DNA of 64,000 nucleotides, taken from Rhynochetos jubatus. Its lineage: Eukaryota > Chordata > Aves > Eurypygiformes > Rhynochetidae. Made by a program: the position numbers and the translations under genes. Below are positions 13,181 to 26,884 of this stretch, piece after piece; the stretch's first letter is position 1; the number at the start of each line of letters is the position of its first letter. The stretch spans positions 7,627,501-7,691,500 of the forward strand of contig CM050651.1 in assembly GCA_027574665.1 (NCBI GenBank). Reading direction: 5' to 3'. The notes below the pieces were generated by a model. It saw nothing but the letters and a program-made list of their open reading frames with translations. It ran no database searches and had not been told where the DNA came from.

Positions 13181-16100
13181 TACTTCACAGATTAAAGGAA
13201 CAGTAAAAATAAATAGATTATAGAAAAAGTGCTGCTGACAATGGGATTAATATCATACGAGTAAACTCTTTAGCCTCTAGTTAAATTGGACTGGTTTTGT
13301 ATTTAATTATACCGATACTGGAATATAAAATTCATCATGAAATTTATTATAAAAATGGAATAAACATTTCATAACGTATGCTTAACCTGAAGGGTCATCT
13401 ATAAACATTGCTCAATACAGTTCAAATTATTATTGATGTAAAAGCCAAGTTGTTAATTTGAAAAGAAGAAAAAACATTGCATATTTGGGGGGTTTATAGG
13501 CTTTTTAGGTTTCTTTACAATTTGTGTTTTGTCTGATGAAAATCTTAGAATGAAATATGATGAAGTATGAAATATGATAAAACTTGTATTTTCCATACAA
13601 TAAACTTAATTTAGAGGTCTTGCATAGGTTGTACCAAGATGAACATATGGCTGGGCTTTTTATGACTATCAGTAGATGCAATTTTTGAAAGACAAGAGCA
13701 AAACAAACCTAATAAATCCCTTAACTCCTAGGATCCCTGTCTCCTGCTTCACCAGATCTGTTCTCATTTAGGTGGGCTTCATCCCAGGAAAGGAGTCTGT
13801 CTCACCAGGGATTTTAAGACTAAGACTTTAATGAGTGCTAACATTAGAAGTGCATGCAGACCTCTCCAACACAAAATAACTGAGATAAGAGAAATAAATT
13901 TCAAAAACGGATCGTCATTTTTATGTCAGTAATAAAGTCAGTTATTTTTAGGAGCATTTTAATACAGATATTTACAGTGTAAAGATACTGTAAATTTTAA
14001 TGAATTATTGGTAAAAGCTGTTTATATCTTTTCTCGTGGAAGGGGTTCTCACAGTAAATATGTATAAATATATGTATGCAAAGACATTTCAGAGGAATCA
14101 TAAACTGGATAAAGTCTGTAATGAAGAAATCAGAGGAGTCTTCCTTTCTGATAGTAAAAGATCAAATCCCTTGAGGCTTTGTTTGAACAAATTCATCTAC
14201 TCTAATGACTTTAAGAGTGAAAGCTCTTGAAATACAAGAGCAACACTGCAGACATTGAGCTCAGTCCTTTTGCTGTTAGACCTTTTCTGATTTACTGCTG
14301 GACTAAACTCATTAACTACTGGCTCTGTAATAGTCCCCAGACCAAATTTTACAACTTCCATTTCAACTTCCGTCTTCAGCTCAGTCTTTGACCCACTGTC
14401 CTTGTTAAATCCTTATGTGAGTGCTAGCTTAATTTTAGAGAGTATACTGGGACTTTTGATCTGTGGGAGATGGGTTAAGTTTTGCATTATTTTATGCTCC
14501 TTACACCATCCACAAGTTTTAATACAAAATTTTAGAAAAAACAGGTTCATGTCAAAATAACAGTAATACATTTTTGTAAAAATTCTAATTCATACCTACC
14601 ATTTAAATAGCCTAATTTCTGAAATATGAGTCCTCTTTTAAAACACTGTATCACTGATTCCTTGGCAATCAGTCTTTCTTCCACAAACTAATTTTTTCCA
14701 TACTTTTCTCCACCTACGCTGCCACATCAGTATAAATTAGTGGGATGGTATTCTGTAAATCTTATCTCAGAATGGCATTTGTACCTAAGGAAATGGAAAC
14801 CTAGTGGGAAAATGTTTATGGCATATTTGTATGAAAATGGTCTGCAAATATAACCATAAGCAAAATCTTTGAATGTGAGTCACATGATGATTTAGTGTCT
14901 ATTTAAAACTGTTTTTTGTTTTAGAGAGATACATTGACATTTACACTTAACTCAAAATATGTATTTTGATTCTTGTGTGGTTCGAGAGACTGAAGGAAGG
15001 GTATACGAATAGAAAAAGCACCAAAAAAATATGCACTGGCTAAAAAACCCTCAGTTCTCTCAAAGCTCCCTCTTCTGAGAAGTGTAAAATAGCTCTGAAA
15101 GTGGAAGAGTAGTCAAATTGTTGTTTTTTTTTTTAATGTCCATTCACCAGCAGTAGCTGAGGCAACAGAGAGTCCTGCAATACTTTCCAAACAGCATGTT
15201 GCATGTTATCCACCCCAGTTTTACTCATATAGTTGACGAGGGAGGGGGATTGTAGAGACAATTTAAATGATAGTCATTAAGAAATATGTCTGTTAAATTA
15301 TCACATTTTCAAGGGACCAAAGCAAGTCTGCCCAGAAGCATAGGAAGGTTATTTTATACAAACACCTGACCAAAAAAATTACTGAATTGCAAAATGGAAC
15401 AAGGAACATTGTATATGAAATCAGATTTTGTCCAACCTAGAAAATATATGTGGAGATGGATTTGAATCTGTTTTTTGTTCCAGTTCTATACTGTCTCTAT
15501 ACCTTCCACGTCTCTCCTACCTATCGTATAGCAGAACGCATTTACTTTTGTGTCCTAGACTTTCACGGTTGTTTAAAAACAAAAGTGTGGTTCCTTAAGG
15601 AATTTACGCTCCAAATGAAGCCACCATAGAACATGAAAATAACAAACAAATGGGAGGGTAGGAAATTAAGAACAGGAGGTAAAGTAAATGAAAATACAGG
15701 GCCAGAACTGCAGCTGCTGGAAATTAGTGTAGCTCTATTGAAGCCTATGCAATTACACTAACTGAGCAATTGGTTCATTATTTTTTATTTATTTTACCCT
15801 TTGTTCCTTCTCTTCATTGGAGCTTTGAATTAGCTGAGCTGAATTAACATCAGCTGAAGAGCAGTTCTAATGTGCATCCTGTTAAGTAGCAAGCTCTGGT
15901 ATCTGCAAGGAGAGGGAAGGGGTAGAGTGGGTAGATTCTGTGGAGGTTCTGGGGGAAAGTGTCACTATCTACCTAGCCCATAGATGGGCTTTTAGTGCGT
16001 ACTCTCATTTTTGTTTTGTTTTTTCTCTTTTTTTCTTTTTTTTTTTTTCCCCCCCACTGACACAGGTCACACCCGAGGAGGCGCCTCATTGTTGATGTGT

Positions 16101-18599
16101 GTACAGAAGGCTGCACAAGGGTAGGAGACCTTTGGAGAAGCCAAGTGAGGTAGCAGCAGGTATGGTGGGGTCATATCCACGCTACATAAAAACAGAGAAA
16201 TTGAGTATTCCCTCCATCCTTGTGTGTTTTCCAGCCTGTCCTCATCCCGGTCTGCAGCAGACTTGAGAGCTGGGCTCAAATGTGCACCACTGTGTTTGCA
16301 GTGTGGGTAGGCTGGGTCTGAATGGTACCATCAGGAGACCACCAAGACGGGAGGGGCAGATGAACAGTGAGGGAATGCATGGTGTGGAGTTGCAGCTGAA
16401 TAAATCATCACAATAGGGGGGAAATGAATACAGGAGTGTGACTGCAAAGCCACAGTTTGAAATAAATGCAGGTTTTGACAGAGTTAGTTAAAATGGCCTT
16501 AAGATAATGGTGTGGGGTTCTTTTATAATGACTGTTGTAATTTTAACTTAGACAGTAAAATCTATCTTTCTTTGAGAGAGATTCATGAATGAATTGATGA
16601 CTGTTTTGAAATGAATTTTCAGTACAGAAGACGTTTCTTATCTAGATTTCTATTTCCTATAATTGTTATACAGTAAATCTCTTGAATCAAAGACTTGATC
16701 CATTACTCATTCAGTGCTTAAATATATATACATATAGCTTTGTACATCATTACTTGGAAATACGTTAAAAGAACATTAGTCTGTGAAGTCCTCTGAAGCA
16801 AGGAGTGCTAACAGTAGGTGGATTTGCAATTCTAATTCATCTGCCTTTTGCATTAAGGTATAGTCTTTAATTACATGTTCACACGTACTCTAAGCAGTTT
16901 CCTAGTATTTCTTCTTTCTTTTCATTATTCACTTCTTTAAGGCTTGAATTAAATGTGGAATTATCCATTTGCTTATATTCTCATCTAGGACATTCATCAA
17001 TGTACCAGCTAGGTACCTAGAGAATATTATCTCCTTTTGACATACAGGGCTACTTTTTCCATCTTACAGAGAGAGAACTTAGAGCTGTTGAAAATTATAT
17101 CAAGGACATTTAAACGGGTAAAAAATAGTGTGGCTTAAAGGGCCAGGTATACTAAATTCAGAACTTATTTTCATTCCCTGGGATGAAACACCTTCTGCTA
17201 ATTTTTTAATGGAAAAAAGCAACTCAATGTGAACAATGTGCCATTATGTGCATATAATACAACGATCTCACTGCGCATTACTATTGGGTATTTGGCTATG
17301 AAGAGTTTTTACATAGATGTTAACCACCTGAGCTGCAAAGCTGCCCTTTCTAAAACTCAGAGGATCTGGCTGTTTCTGAGGTCAGTTGTGAGATGGAGGA
17401 GCTTGTCGCCCTACTGCCGATGAACACTAGAAATTACGGACTTCCTGACAGAGGTCAGAGCCCTGTGAGATCACAGCTTTTTTCACTTCCAAAAGAAATT
17501 TCACAATACAAGGGAAAGTGACTTTTGTGACCTGCTGGCTTTTTCCATGCTGAATATTAAAAGGATTACTGCAAACAATGGAGGTGTTGAACTTGAAATA
17601 ATTTCGGATGACATAAGTACAAGGCAACTCAGATATAAAGGTGTGCTTTAACTACTGAAATAGAAAATGTGTTACCATCAAATGTCTTCTACTGTGTGTG
17701 CTGTAATGGTCTTTACGTGATTCCAGATGCCTAATTCAAAATGTACTTCAACATCAGGGCAAAAAATAGCAAGGTTAATTATAATGAAGACTTCAACAAG
17801 AGTAGAGCAAGATAATTTTCATTGCTAGTTTAACTACATGAGCTAGTGGTTCTTTTTATCTCTTGAGATAATTAAGTAGGTAATAAACAGGTATTTGCTT
17901 GAAGCATCAAACTTTTAAATTCAAAGAAGAAAACTGGATACCCTGTTATAGTAATGGCAGCTATTTGATGACAGTTCTACTCATGTTGAAATATAAATTT
18001 TAAATATCCCTTTTTATTACTTTTCTGAAAGATTTTCTATTCCTAATGATCCTCTTGTTGCACATTTTGCTGTATTTCTATGAAGAGATTAGTTTTGAAA
18101 ATCATACCACTGGTAGAGAATTCAGTATTTTCATTAGTCACTCTGAATTACTTAGTAAGAGAGGTAAAATCATAGTCAGGTATTTTTACTTCCTTCATGA
18201 AAAAGCAAAGAAATTTTGAATATATCTTCTTCTCCTGTGATGTGACTTTCCTGCAGAGAAAACCTCCAATTTTATTACAGATGTGATAATTTAATTTTAT
18301 ATAGTGACAAATAGTAGCTATCTTGCATGATTATCAAGATAACCTACCAGCAGCTAAGAAAAAAAAAAAGAGTGCCTTAATTCATGAAATATGCAAACAA
18401 AACACTGAGTTTTATTTTGACCATATGGATCTCATTCACATTATTTATCCATACTGTTGAAAACTTTAATTATATCTGATATGTGCTAATGAGAAAGAAA
18501 CACATATGCTAGCTATAAGGCAGGTGAAGCCATAGGGTTTTTTACATGTGTGGCATAAAATAGAGAGGAGGTGGGTGGAGTGGTCAAAATCTGAGGCTT
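13181..18599. other. AT-rich unique sequence, no gene seen
   Basis: Frames here are at most about 70 codons and none is recognisable. Low-complexity T-rich DNA followed by a C run lies at about 16013-16056. A (TTTA)-like stretch is at about 15778-15795. CpG is very rare in the last kilobase (about 17640-18599), which contrasts with the patch that follows. Confidence 0.6.
16013..16056. repeat. T-rich low-complexity tract ending in C run
   Basis: A run of T interrupted by single C and G bases passes into a run of seven C at its right end. It is a polypyrimidine stretch on the plus strand and looks like ordinary low-complexity sequence. No adjacent retroposon body was recognised. Confidence 0.8.
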
Positions 18600-19031
18600 C
18601 GGTGAGGAACGGAGTGAGAGAGAGAGGAAAAAGACGAGGGAAAGATCCCAGGAGAGAGCTCGGCGAAGGAAAGTGAAAGCTATTATCCTCTTATTTGTCG
18701 TCTGTGTCCTTTTATTTCAAAGACCTTTTTGAAGTTAGCGGTTATTTTTCATGAAGGAGTGGTGACTGCGATCAATGACGGTCTCGTGCTTCTGTAGAAG
18801 GTTTTCTTTCTTAGCAATGTGCTATGACAAAATACCCAGTGGAAGAATGTTTCTGGAGAGCCAAGTGTCAGCTACAATAGCGATCCATGTTCAGCCGATG
18901 CGCAGATCTGCTACTCCTGTTCCTTGCAGCCAAGTGATGGGCTTCCCTAATTGCTAACACGCTTCGGTAGCTGCGCGTAGCGTGCCAAGAATGAAACCGT
19001 ACCTGCGATCTGAAAGAGATAAAGTGTAAGC
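18600..19031. promoter_or_regulatory. CpG-enriched patch, candidate promoter or first exon
   Basis: I counted 21 CpG dinucleotides in about 430 bases, one per 20 bases, while the preceding 950 bases contain only one or two. GC content is not high enough for a classical CpG island. A purine-rich GAGAGAGAG stretch lies at about 18617-18628, and an A/T word CATAAAATAG lies just upstream at about 18554. A GTAAGC donor-like word lies at about 19026 on plus, and a CAG/GTACGG donor-like word at about 19000 on minus. AATAAA occurs at about 19045. The patch could be a weak promoter, an exon of an unannotated transcript or an unmethylated enhancer. Strand is unknown, and the 60-codon frame at 18775-18957 is not recognised. 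Confidence 0.25.
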
Positions 19032-22000
19032 GAGCAAATGTATGAAATAAAACTTTAGGAATTCCAGTAAAACCAGGTGAAAACTATGAAAAGATGAAGT
19101 AAGAACAGTTGTGAATTCGTGCCTAAACCTCAAATATGACCTGAAAATGTATTTGTTCTCTCTCAAAAACAGCTATGCAGAAGAACCCTTTGTGGCTCCT
19201 CACTTATTAGCTCTGTTATTTTCCGGTCAAAATTACAAGTAACTGGCAGCCTTCCTGACTCAACCTGGGAATTCTGAGAGTCAAACTTCAGCTCTTGGGA
19301 CAGAGATATTTTAAAATCCAGGGAGGCTCTGGGTAAGGCACATGCGCCAGATCTGATGTGCAGGATTGACCGTACAGCTGCAGAAAACACTGCCCTGCAG
19401 GCTCACTGAGCGTGGTTTCTCCAACACACACAAAATGCAGACCTCATTTTATACTCAGTTCATCTGTGTGGTACCTGGAGTGTTGATCTGACCAGGATCA
19501 AATACTGCCTTATGTCAGGGGACAAAAAAATATTCTGGAAGACTCAATATTAACACCCATGTAAGACTAAGCTTTTCCTAATTCCCTGACTGGATACAGG
19601 TTGGATCATGTTCTGAGACCTATAGTTTTCCTTTGTAGCTTTAGCAAAATATGTTTTCCCATTCAGTATGATGGTGACACTTCTTGTTATCTGATAACTG
19701 TCCAGTCCTTTTTTGAATGCTAATAAATTCTTAGCCTTGATGCTATCTTGCTGCAAAGAAAGGCTAGTGGTACACTGCATTAACAAGTGTTTACTTTTGT
19801 CTGTAAAGCTACATAATAAAGGCAGGATAATAAAGTTTTCTATCCAAGATAGCTTGATTAAAAAAAACGATTGTTGTTATTGGGTTTTTGGACTTTGCTC
19901 TTTTACAACTTACAGGAAAATAGATAAGGGAAAAAAAAAAAGCACAGGGTAATTGCTTAGGGAATTCCATACAGTGAACCATACTTTTAATGTATCAATC
20001 TCAAAGCACATGGATAAAAACCAAACGATTTTGCAGTAGGTGTCGATACTTGACTCTCCAGTTCCAGTCTGTTTCTTTGCCTGTCCCTTCCTGGGGCCTG
20101 TGCTGCCCCCGTAACTTGATTTGTGAACCATGTAACTTCCCTGGACTGGGATCACAGGAGCAATAGTATATTAGCTTTGATTACCTCCCTCCAGCTGATG
20201 GGGAACAATTTAGTTAAACTTGTTGCTGTTTAATCATGGTGCAGATCAGTATAGAAGAAAGATCGGCTCTTCTTGGCCCCCTTCTGTACCTTTACTGTCG
20301 ACATAGTGAAATTCAGCTATCTCTGCAGTGAAACAGCAGTTGTATAGGAAAGGGAAAGGTCCTTTGTATGCAACATAAAGTTCAAATTATTGAAATTGTG
20401 TTATCTTATTCAAAAAAGTAAATGCATTATTAAACAGTTTTCCTATATTTTTGAGAATCATTGCCCCCATTAATATTGACCTGGAGTGTTATTTTTATAA
20501 TTAAGTGGCAAAACCCACTTTTAATATGATTTTTATTAACTGCTTTTTACTTATAGCTCTGATATTCCTGGGGGTGCTTGTCTAGCTCACAGTTAGGTTA
20601 ATGCAAGTGATAACTTTATATTACTTTTAAAGTGTAAAATTAAAATTATTTTTCATTTAACAATGAAAAAGATTTATATAGCTTTCTGCAACTGGTACAG
20701 TTACATAGATAAATTGTTGGGAATAAAAGAGAGAAGAGCACACTTCCTAATATCTTCCTGTAATTCCCTTAAATGCTCAAATACAGTTACCAAAGTGAAC
20801 TTTTTAACACCGGCAGCTTGCATATTTGCTAATATAATTGCTATCATCATCACATTACTGAGGAAACTGCAGTTGAGGTGAGTCCTGAGGGAAACAATCT
20901 ACGTGACAAATACGTTTTTTTTTTTTTCATGGTGCCAAGACTGTTGTATTTTAAAATATAGCATGTGCCCTGAGAAAGGTTTCTACTACTGTAGCTGGTT
21001 GTGTGAAACAACAAAAAGTTTGAGTAATTTCAGAGTTGTATTTTTTGTATTAATCACATTTGGCAACAACACATGCTCCAAAACATTTTATACAAGGTAA
21101 AGTTTGGCTGGTGAGTTCTGCTTTTCTGCCTGATGTAAACATATTTATCCAATGGATTAATTATTTATGGTCTGGCCTTTCTACAAAACTACTGTTGTAT
21201 TTCTATTTACTGGTTTTAAAACACTGTCTATGTGGGTGGGCAAAATGGTATTGAGGCTCTTACCTCCTGTGCCAGCTGGCCACCTAAACGTCTGACTGTG
21301 TGTGTTCAACTTTGTTCAGTTGCCACATGACACGAAGCAGGGCTGTGACCCCGGTGATACTCCTGCTTGTAAATGTAAGCTCAGCTATAAAAAATGCTGT
21401 GATTCCGTCAACAGTTAAGTCCCCCTGTGATGTTTTCTGAACTCCTCTGTTTGCCGAACCTAGTAGAAATAAAGTTTTCACATCTAGAAAAATAACATGT
21501 ATTTGCAATGGGACCAAAAAATTATTGTGGTTAGACCTGAACATAAAGATTATTAAAATATGTTTTGCTTATAGCGTACCAGAAGAGATCACAACTACTG
21601 TAAAGTCATGCTCTTTTTGAAAAACTTTGGTCTCCTTGCAGGTTTCAAATGCTTTGGTTAGAGGAACACAGACATGCAATTTTGGGGGCTCCTCTTGCTT
21701 AATGTGATATTCTACATCAGGCTTCTGCTGAAATCCTGCCAGCGAGGATGCGCCTAAGCACATCATAACACTGAGCCCTAAAGTGGTGTTTCACAGAACT
21801 GCTTTTACTGGTGTTATCTCCCTACCTCTATGAACTTTTGGAGGTCACCAGTATGAATTATGTCTTGTCTTCAGCAGCAACATCACGCTCTGCAGAATAC
21901 AGCAGATACAAGAACCGGAGGACAGAAAATGGAACTGTCTTTTTGAGGAACTGTCACCGCACACTTGACTGGTCTGGATACTCCTTCGTAAGCATTTGGT

Positions 22001-22257
22001 ATTGGGTACTATCAGGGGCTGGTTGGACTTCTCACACAACCCTGAACAACTACGTTTTATGGAGATTGAGGTAACATTGACTAGTGGACGTACAGCAGTT
22101 AGTGACCAGACATTAATAACCATCCAGAGAGAGAGATGAACAGCACATTGGCAAGGGTTTTCAAGTACTGATAATCTTCAGATACACTGACAGAGACTGA
22201 TAACGTACCAGTAACCCCTGTGAACAGATTTTCAAGAACCTACTTTTGTTTTACCAG
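19032..22257. other. AT-rich unique sequence, no gene seen
   Basis: Overlapping short frames on both strands (up to 92 codons) have no recognisable domain. A T12-type run lies at about 20917-20929. AT content is highest at about 20360-20680, with words such as TTAATATGATTTTTATTAA, but no motif arrangement stands out. Confidence 0.6.
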
Positions 22258-22479
22258 GGATCATAAGCTTGATGCTACTCACTTGTCAGAACACTCAGAA
22301 TGAATCCCAGCAACAGGGAAAGTGAGGACCTTAGCGGTGTCACCCTTACTCCCACCCCTTCGGCCTCCCAGAGAAGATCTCCAGCAGCAGCACTGGGAGA
22401 CCAGCGGAAAGGTAATAGAGATAGTTCCACTGATTTCAGGGGACTGAGTCAAGGGATTGAATCCACTGTTCAGGAGTAG
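22258..22479 (+). other. exon-like segment with short open frame
   Basis: A pyrimidine-rich stretch ends in ACCAG at 22257, a plausible splice acceptor. Then 42 bases with in-frame stops, like a 5' untranslated end, lead to ATG at 22300 with A at -3, a fair Kozak context. The frame runs 59 codons to TAG at 22477-22479. A donor-like AAAG/GTAATA (GT at 22412-22413) would end the exon after 37 codons with one base left over. The predicted N-terminus is rich in Ser, Thr, Pro and Arg and looks disordered (it includes SGVTLTPTPSASQRR). I do not recognise it. It could be an alternative first coding exon of a gene extending beyond the window, or a chance coincidence of three weak signals. Confidence 0.15.
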
Positions 22480-25400
22480 GTTTTGCAACCTACTTTTTGG
22501 TGCTAATTCCCCAAGAATAGATATTTTCTTACACTTTTTCTCACTTAGATACAAGTCACACAATATTTATACACAGAATTACTAAGCCGTTTCATTACAC
22601 ACAGTTTTTACTTATGTCACTACAGAATCTCTGTTCTTGTTAGAAATTTAACAATTTTTTTTCTTTTTTTCCTAGAATCAGGAGAATCTTTCCTTCTGTA
22701 TTGGTTTCTAAGAAGTAAGGAATGTACAGTGCACTGTGTAACAAGTATTCTTAGTTTTTATGCACATAAATGATGCAGCAAATCATCAGTGGTGAAAGAA
22801 TATTTCTCAGTAAGCCTTGATATTGGGCATCCAGTAGATCTTCAGTAGATCTTGAATCTGCTTGTTGCTGTATAAATGTGTAAAAGAACATTATCTTATG
22901 CATCCGTGTACTGATTTCTTTCTTATGTACAAATTCTACCACGACTTGTAAAAATGTGTACAATACTTGGAAAGAAACAAAATTCCCATCCTGAGGGCAT
23001 CCATTACTGTTTCCTTTTTGCAGGAGTAACAGCAGAGAAAACTCCAGGTCCTTCTCTAAAGTTGTACTCAATGTCTCAGGGTCACGTAGGAAACCTTTTG
23101 AAGTTTACTCAACCATTTTTTTTCCTCATTTTTTCAACATGTTCTGGTCTTTGCTTTATTATAACTGGTTTTTCTCTTTCACATTTTTGGGTACAATGCA
23201 AGACCTGCCCTGACTAGGTGAGATGACTTCTTATCCCTACCTTGTGTCTCTCCCCTGCCTTGCCCTTCTCAGCTCACCTTGCATCAGAGCACAGACTGCT
23301 GCACGTTTGACCCACAGGCAATTTGGTTTATGTCCATTCAGTGTCAGATTTGGGCAATCAGCATGTGACATTACGGCGGTGTTTCTGGATTGATGGTGAC
23401 TAGCTAATGCTGTCGTAACGTGTTTCTCATCTGTTGGTCCTTTCAGACCATTCTTCAGAGTTTGGGTCCTGATCTCAATTAGTCGCAGTGATTCTAAACA
23501 TTTGGAGCTGGCTGATGATTACTGCAGTATCAGGGATAGGGGCAGCTCCTGGGTGAGAGACGGGATCTTGTGGTGCTGCTGTGCATGTCTTTGAACTCCT
23601 GTTTGACGTCAGACATGGAACAGTAGGTGAATGCAACACAGCAAATAAAAACCCCCATGGTTTTTACCATTATTTTATTTCAAATTATTTCAGGTTTCCA
23701 ATGAAGGTTGCTGAATTAAATGCAGACATGGCATAAGAGAAGCAAATCCACTTAATCTGGTATTAAAAAACTTTGAAATGTATTTTTAAATACCTGGAAA
23801 TAAATTATGATTCACTGAAATTTTGCAGTTGGCTTTCAGAGCTAAAGCTCTATTCTACTTCCATGTGTCCAGAGTCTCCTCGATGACTTGGAAATGCTGC
23901 TTCACATTAGGAAGTTCATCCTATACCCTCTTGGAGACATAGCTCCTTTTCCTGCTTTAAGTCTGTCTGTATTCTGTCATTCAGATTTTGACATGAATTG
24001 ATGACTGTTTTCTCACTGTTGAGACATTTAAGTACAGAAAATAGACCCATTTAATTGTGTAGTTTCCTGATTTGCCACTGGGCTGCTATTCTACATTTCA
24101 TTTCTGGCATATGAAGACGTGACTGATTGGACTGCTGATGAAACAAAAATCTACTAATTGAACATAGATTTCAGGGAAGTGGCTACTTGTATTTCTTGAT
24201 ATAAACCATTCTGCCGTGTTTAGTTTTACTACATTCTGCCGCTGAGCAATGATCAACCTTTTGTGGCTGATAAAGTGAGTCTTTTGTATATGAAGTTTGA
24301 AATCTTTTGAGCCAAAGGGAGCAGCCAAGTAAGTATGAATATATTCGGGAATTCTAAAAAAAAAAGTGACATGAAGTGGAGTTTCACTACTAACGCATTC
24401 ACTAGAATAAAATGGCTAAATTGGTAAGTTTTTAAGATAAATACAGCAGAAATTATAAAGAAAGAAAAAAGGATCTTTATTGTCTTAGATTATAAATATA
24501 GCACTTGGTGGTGGACTGAAGGAGGTATGTTCTTAAAGTGATTAAGGAAATATATGTCCCACTGCAGATTGCAGAGAATCAGGCTTTTCATTCTGGACCT
24601 CACAAGTTTCATGAAATTACAGATTTAATAAACAAACCATTTTACGTCTCTGTAAAGAACTTAGAGGGGATTTAAAAAGTCAAACACTGAGGACCCTTGC
24701 TTTGACTGTGGTGGTAAAAGTAACATCTGCCTCAGACATTCTAACAACAGTCTGCTCAGATCATCCTTTTCAGCGGTGGTAGGAGACTTGACAGACATAA
24801 GCCATCCTACCCCTCCTTCCTACAGTTGTATCTCTCAGCTGAACTAAACCTTACATTAAAGTACTCATATCAAGGACATTCAGATTTAATTTTACCTTTC
24901 CCTTTCAGATGTTCAGTTCATTATGATAACTTTTGTGGTTTCCTAAACAAAACAATAGCAGAGAAATAAAAGAAAAACGATCATTTTCTTGGTTGCGTAC
25001 CAGGAATGCCACAAAAACATTTTTCCTCCTCCAAATCTGAAGCAGAAGACCTGGCTGAAATTTCTGCCACACTCATACATTTACCAGTATAGACCCAGAA
25101 CCATGTGTGATGTGACTCAAGCTGCTACCCACAAGTAAGTGATCGCAGTGATGTCGATGCATGTGCTGCCTGTTCTTGACAAGAATCCCCAGATCATCAA
25201 GTAGAAGAATATATATCCCCGGAATGGAGAGTGGACCTGAGATCATGGGCCAATCTTTCTTTTAAAAACATATTATATGTCCCTGATAACATTAGCTTGG
25301 GGAAAATGCAAATACAGAGAAAAAGAAAGGGATCCAAGTGTCTTCATTGCTGCTTCCATCAGTGAGCCTCTTTCCTCTTCCATTGCTCTGCTTCTTTGCC

Positions 25401-26799
25401 TCCTCTTGGGCATACAGCTCTGCACAGTGTTAACCAGAGACTTGTTAAAATCAGTTTTGCTGATACCCTTGGTGCCAGAAATTTCTTTAGTGACTGGATG
25501 ATTCTTATGGTTCGTAAAATGTTAAAGGAATATTTTGTTTCATGCTTTCAGTTTAAAAATTCATGTAGGTTAGTTGTTAAAGATTTTGAATTCACGGTTG
25601 CAAGAGTTTTGTGATAGCTTTACTCTAAAAGATTTATTTCCCTGAGGAAAGTTTAAAGGCAAATCTCAGACCAGGCACTTGAAAAAACAAAGCCAAACAA
25701 GGAAAAGATAGAAACAGCTTGAGGAGCATTGAAAACTTTGTTTTAGTACGGAGAGATAATAAACAATAGCTTTCAAGGTCTTATCATGATGTATTGTCTG
25801 TATTTCAGCACATGTTTTTTGTAAAGCGGACAAAACTGGTCTTACTAAAACATCAGTGACAACAAAAAATGCATTGCCCCGAATCTTCTCTTCTGCTGGT
25901 CAGAATTTATTTTGTCTGACAGGTGTAGCCCATTTACTGCAACAAAAGGTGAAAGGTTTGATACTGTGATTGTGGAATCTCAGGGAGACAACACTCAGCC
26001 GATCATTCAGTCCTCTTCTGTGAAAGTTTTCCTTTCAATATTTTTCATAACAGTTTCCCAGTTTTCCTACCTCATCATCAGCTTTATTTAGCATTGTGGT
26101 GGCTCATGACCCTTTCTCATGTGGAAAATATCTACTCCATCACAAAAGAGGTGAAGTAGAGTTTCTTTGGTGACTGTGAGGTCCCTTGAAGTTTCAACAA
26201 TTGGAGTATGTGCTTACAAACTTTTAAAACTCGGGTTTGGTCCAGAGAAACACATGCCTATACAACGTGTCCATTTTGATTTATTAGAGAGACGGGCAAA
26301 TACTCTGAAAAGGTCTCTGATCTTTGATGAAGTTGATGAAATATTTATCTGAGTGCCCAAAGTTGTTAGTGATATTGTTTCCAAGTTCCAGGGCATATAT
26401 TTAGTGAAACATCCAAAATTTGGTCCAAACAAGTGATTAATTATGGCCTTAAAGTAGTGCATAAAATCTACCATAGGAGATAATTTAAACTGGGATCACA
26501 AGAACCCTTCACAGCGAGCAAGAGATTGCCTACAGATGCATAGGATAAAAAGCCACTGAGGGTGATATGTTTTCAATATGATTCCTCTCTGAAACAGGCT
26601 CCCAGTGCTGGATCCCAAACCCTTTTCTGATATTAAACTCCCCTTTAGATATTAAAATCCATAGCGTATACATTCTTCCTTTTCAATAACTCGAGCCGCG
26701 TGACAGTGTGCTGGATAACCTAGCAAGCGGGTAGTGCATTCAACCCAGGAGGCTGAAATGCAGTCCGGTGTTGGACCCTCCACCTGAGGAACTCCCAAG
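22480..26799. other. AT-rich unique sequence, no gene seen
   Basis: No frame over about 106 codons and no repeat family was recognised. A short direct repeat of AGTAGATCTT occurs at about 22832-22852. A few CpG dinucleotides cluster at about 26690-26775, just left of the long hairpin. Confidence 0.6.
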
Positions 26800-26884
26800 C
26801 TCCAAAGCAGGGAGCTATGAAGCTCTCCTGTGAGGAGCAGCAATCTGGGAGCACAGGAGAGCTTCACAGCTCCTTGCTTTGCTG
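26800..26884. other. long imperfect hairpin, 33-bp arms with 19-base loop
   Basis: The left arm 26800-26832 and right arm 26852-26884 are reverse complements at 29 of 33 positions, and the inner 15 bp are perfect (ending TCTCCTGTG in the left arm). If the plus strand is transcribed, one of the four mismatches becomes a G-U wobble. The loop is 26833-26851. The total of 85 bases is the size of an animal microRNA precursor stem-loop. Alternatives are a miniature inverted-repeat relic or an imperfect palindrome made by replication-template switching. The minus-strand open frame 26652-26999 crosses both arms and is not convincing as a gene. Nearby sequence is locally GC-rich. Confidence 0.85.

Noticed and set aside
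14975-14990. TTCGA word resembling the tRNA T-loop
   Set aside because: No acceptor stem or A-box at the right distance; no tRNA could be built around it.
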